From positions 1-19,989 of the forward strand of contig JAZTXB010000050.1 of assembly GCA_045636225.1 (NCBI GenBank): a stretch of 19,989 bases of DNA, written 5' to 3'. The notes under the pieces are model-generated. The model saw only the letters and a program-made list of their open reading frames with translations, searched no databases and was not told the DNA's origin. The first letter of the stretch is position 1. The number at the start of each line of letters is the position of its first letter. Positions 19,076 through 19,989 of the stretch are shown one piece after another. Position numbers and translations under genes: made by a program. This DNA comes from UMGS1613 sp045636225 (GTDB lineage: Bacteria > Bacillota_I > Bacilli_A > RF39 > UBA660).

Positions 19076-19096
19076 ATATTTCTCCTTCCAAACAAA

Positions 19097-19402
19097 TTAC
19101 TTTTTCTTGTAAGAAATTAATGCACATATAATATAATAAATACACATTATAATTCCAAAAGGTGTTTCTTTAATAATTTGTCCTGTATCTCTACTTCCCA
19201 TATATATTAGAAATATTCCTATTAGAATTCCAAAAATACATCCCCACCACTTATTTTTATTCATAAGTAGTCCTGAAATAAAAAGCAAACCTAACGCTAT
19301 CCATACAAAAGGATTTATTGAATAAAACGAAGATGTAATTCCTAAAAAGATATATATAATGCCCCCCAATGCAACTGGGAAAAAGTATAATATTTTCTTC
19401 AT
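19097..19402 (-). CDS. Small four-helix membrane protein
   Basis: This 101-aa protein has four predicted membrane helices covering nearly the whole chain: about residues 4-22, 31-48, 54-68 and 80-97. A positively charged M-N-K-N-K-W loop lies between helices 2 and 3, and the C-terminus is S-Y-K-K-K. There is no motif for transport or enzyme activity. ATG 19400-19402 follows TAGGAGA by about 7 nt. It is the second gene of the operon, with a 19-bp gap from the first and 21 bp to the lipoprotein gene. The fold is too generic to name. Confidence 0.65.
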   Translation of the reverse strand: MKKILYFFPVALGGIIYIFLGITSSFYSINPFVWIALGLLFISGLLMNKNKWWGCIFGILIGIFLIYMGSRDTGQIIKETPFGIIMCIYYIICALISYKKK

Positions 19403-19421
19403 ATTCTATCTCCTACCTACT

Positions 19422-19706
19422 TTATTTAGCCCATGCCCACATTAATATTTTATCAAACAATTTAAATTCTTGACTATATAAGAAACATAAATCACTACTA
19501 CGACATGTAAATGAAGTTGTATAAGTAAAACCTAAACTCTTATATATGCAATCTTCTCCATTGTTTATATATTTTTCTTCAAATATTATTAATGGCTGAC
19601 CTATTTTTTCTACTGCTAATCTAATAGATTCTTCTGCAATAAATAATGCATAAATTAAAATAATTATACCAATAGTCTTTCCTATAATCTTTATAATTTT
19701 TTTCAT
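19422..19706 (-). CDS. Small protein with N-terminal membrane helix
   Basis: This 94-aa protein has one hydrophobic helix (about residues 4-23) after a Lys-rich start, so it is either anchored with its C-terminal part outside or secreted. The remaining 70 residues have four Cys-type or aromatic clusters, including E-D-C, F-T-C-R and D-L-C-F, that could form disulfides outside the cell. I recognise no family. The ribosome site before ATG 19704-19706 is weak (GTGATT-like). A TATAAT at 19730-19735 on the minus strand is the likely operon promoter. It is the first gene of the three-gene membrane operon. Confidence 0.6.
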   Translation of the reverse strand: MKKIIKIIGKTIGIIILIYALFIAEESIRLAVEKIGQPLIIFEEKYINNGEDCIYKSLGFTYTTSFTCRSSDLCFLYSQEFKLFDKILMWAWAK

Positions 19707-19729
19707 ATAATCACTACTCTTCTAATTTT

Positions 19730-19735
19730 ATTATA
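19730..19735 (-). promoter_or_regulatory. Likely promoter -10 of the membrane operon
   Basis: A perfect TATAAT on the minus strand, 24 bp before the first start codon. No convincing -35 is present. Confidence 0.4.
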
Positions 19736-19736
19736 C

Positions 19737-19764
19737 TATAAAACTACTCCAAAATGAAGTAGCC
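19737..19764 (-). terminator. Hairpin between the insertion sequence side and the membrane operon
   Basis: On the minus strand GGCTACTTC and GGAGTAG form an imperfect stem followed by TTTTATAG. It could stop transcription arriving from the IS3 element. Confidence 0.5.
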
Positions 19765-19776
19765 ATTTTTAAAAAT

Positions 19777-19799
19777 AAGACCAAAAACAAGACCAAAAA
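19777..19799 (+). repeat. AAGWCCAAAA array 3
   Basis: Two copies of AAGACCAAAA start at 19777 and 19789 (spacing 12), oriented as in arrays 1 and 2. Confidence 0.55.
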
Positions 19800-19849
19800 T
19801 TTTCAGTAAGTATGATAAAATGCCCTTTAACAAAAAAAGCAAGTTCAAA

Positions 19850-19989
19850 TGAACTGAACCCCAAAAATTGGACAGTTTATTAGTAAAGGGATTGTAACCT
19901 GTAATTTACAGGCGACAGTCCTTTTAATTTTACTTTAATTCTATCATAATTATAATAATAAATATAGTCATCAATTGCTTTTATCAATT
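19850..19989 (-). mobile_element. IS3-family insertion sequence, right end (partial)
   Basis: The sequence TGAACTGAACCCC followed by AAAAATTGGACA is the typical terminal repeat of IS3-family elements (IS150 group). The element continues beyond the window. The outer boundary at 19850 is inferred from the TG terminus; flanking AGTTCA/TGAACT symmetry leaves a few bases of doubt. Confidence 0.75.
19880..19989 (-). CDS. IS3-family transposase OrfB, C-terminal fragment
   Basis: This is the last 35 residues of an IS3-type DDE transposase, cut by the window end. It reads L-I-K-A-I-D-D-Y-I-Y-Y-Y-N-Y-D-R-I, then K-L-K-G-L-S-P-V-N-Y-R, the characteristic end of OrfB just after the DDE domain. The stop TAA is at 19880-19882. 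Catalytic residues lie outside the window, so activity cannot be judged. Confidence 0.9.
   Translation of the reverse strand, partial: LIKAIDDYIYYYNYDRIKVKLKGLSPVNYRLQSLY

Overview
The window is very AT-rich DNA from a Gram-positive bacterium. The evidence is an rpsB/tsf pair, a T-box in front of gltX, tRNA genes close to the Bacillus forms with encoded CCA ends, strong AAGGAGG ribosome sites, and many intrinsic terminators. TGA is a true stop (for example at 3067-3069) and Trp is TGG, so the code is table 11, not the Mycoplasma code. An uncultured, low-GC gut Bacilli or Clostridia lineage is my best guess. I cannot name a species.

Positions 1-9426 look chromosomal. In order they hold a YigZ/IMPACT protein (+), then on the minus strand tsf, a small ORF, rpsB with an unusual C-terminal tail, a protein-kinase-fold protein, an acidic Tyr-rich protein, a cryptic type I toxin-antitoxin locus (TA1, 4431-4755), tRNA-Glu(CUC), a membrane zinc-ribbon protein, gltX behind a T-box, and an OGG1-type DNA glycosylase. 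A plus-strand tRNA-Met(CAT) follows. Many genes end inside their own terminator hairpin.

Positions 9427 to about 16927 look like a mobilizable element of Tn4451-like logic. It has a large serine recombinase, an oriT-like block of inverted repeats, and a MobV relaxase. A 90-aa ORF and a 25-aa peptide unit with its own promoter and terminator precede the recombinase. The cargo is a convergent two-gene module: a 642-aa protein with a possible PIN-like nuclease core and a membrane anchor, plus a 327-aa partner of unknown fold. A candidate small RNA is divergent from it. A 9-bp copy of the tRNA-Met 3' end lies at 16919-16927, next to a match to the tRNA 5' end, and may mark the right edge.

Positions 16930-19989 hold further accessory cassettes: a compact P-loop ATPase beside a second type I toxin-antitoxin locus (TA2, 17876-18198), then a three-gene membrane/lipoprotein operon, then the end of an IS3-family insertion sequence that runs off the window. 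Short tandem AAGWCCAAAA arrays lie between these cassettes.

The most interesting items are the two diverged type I toxin-antitoxin loci, whose toxins (27 and 25 aa) are too short for usual gene calling, and the PIN-like/membrane module, which could be an undescribed defence or abortive-infection system. No function is proven for the latter.
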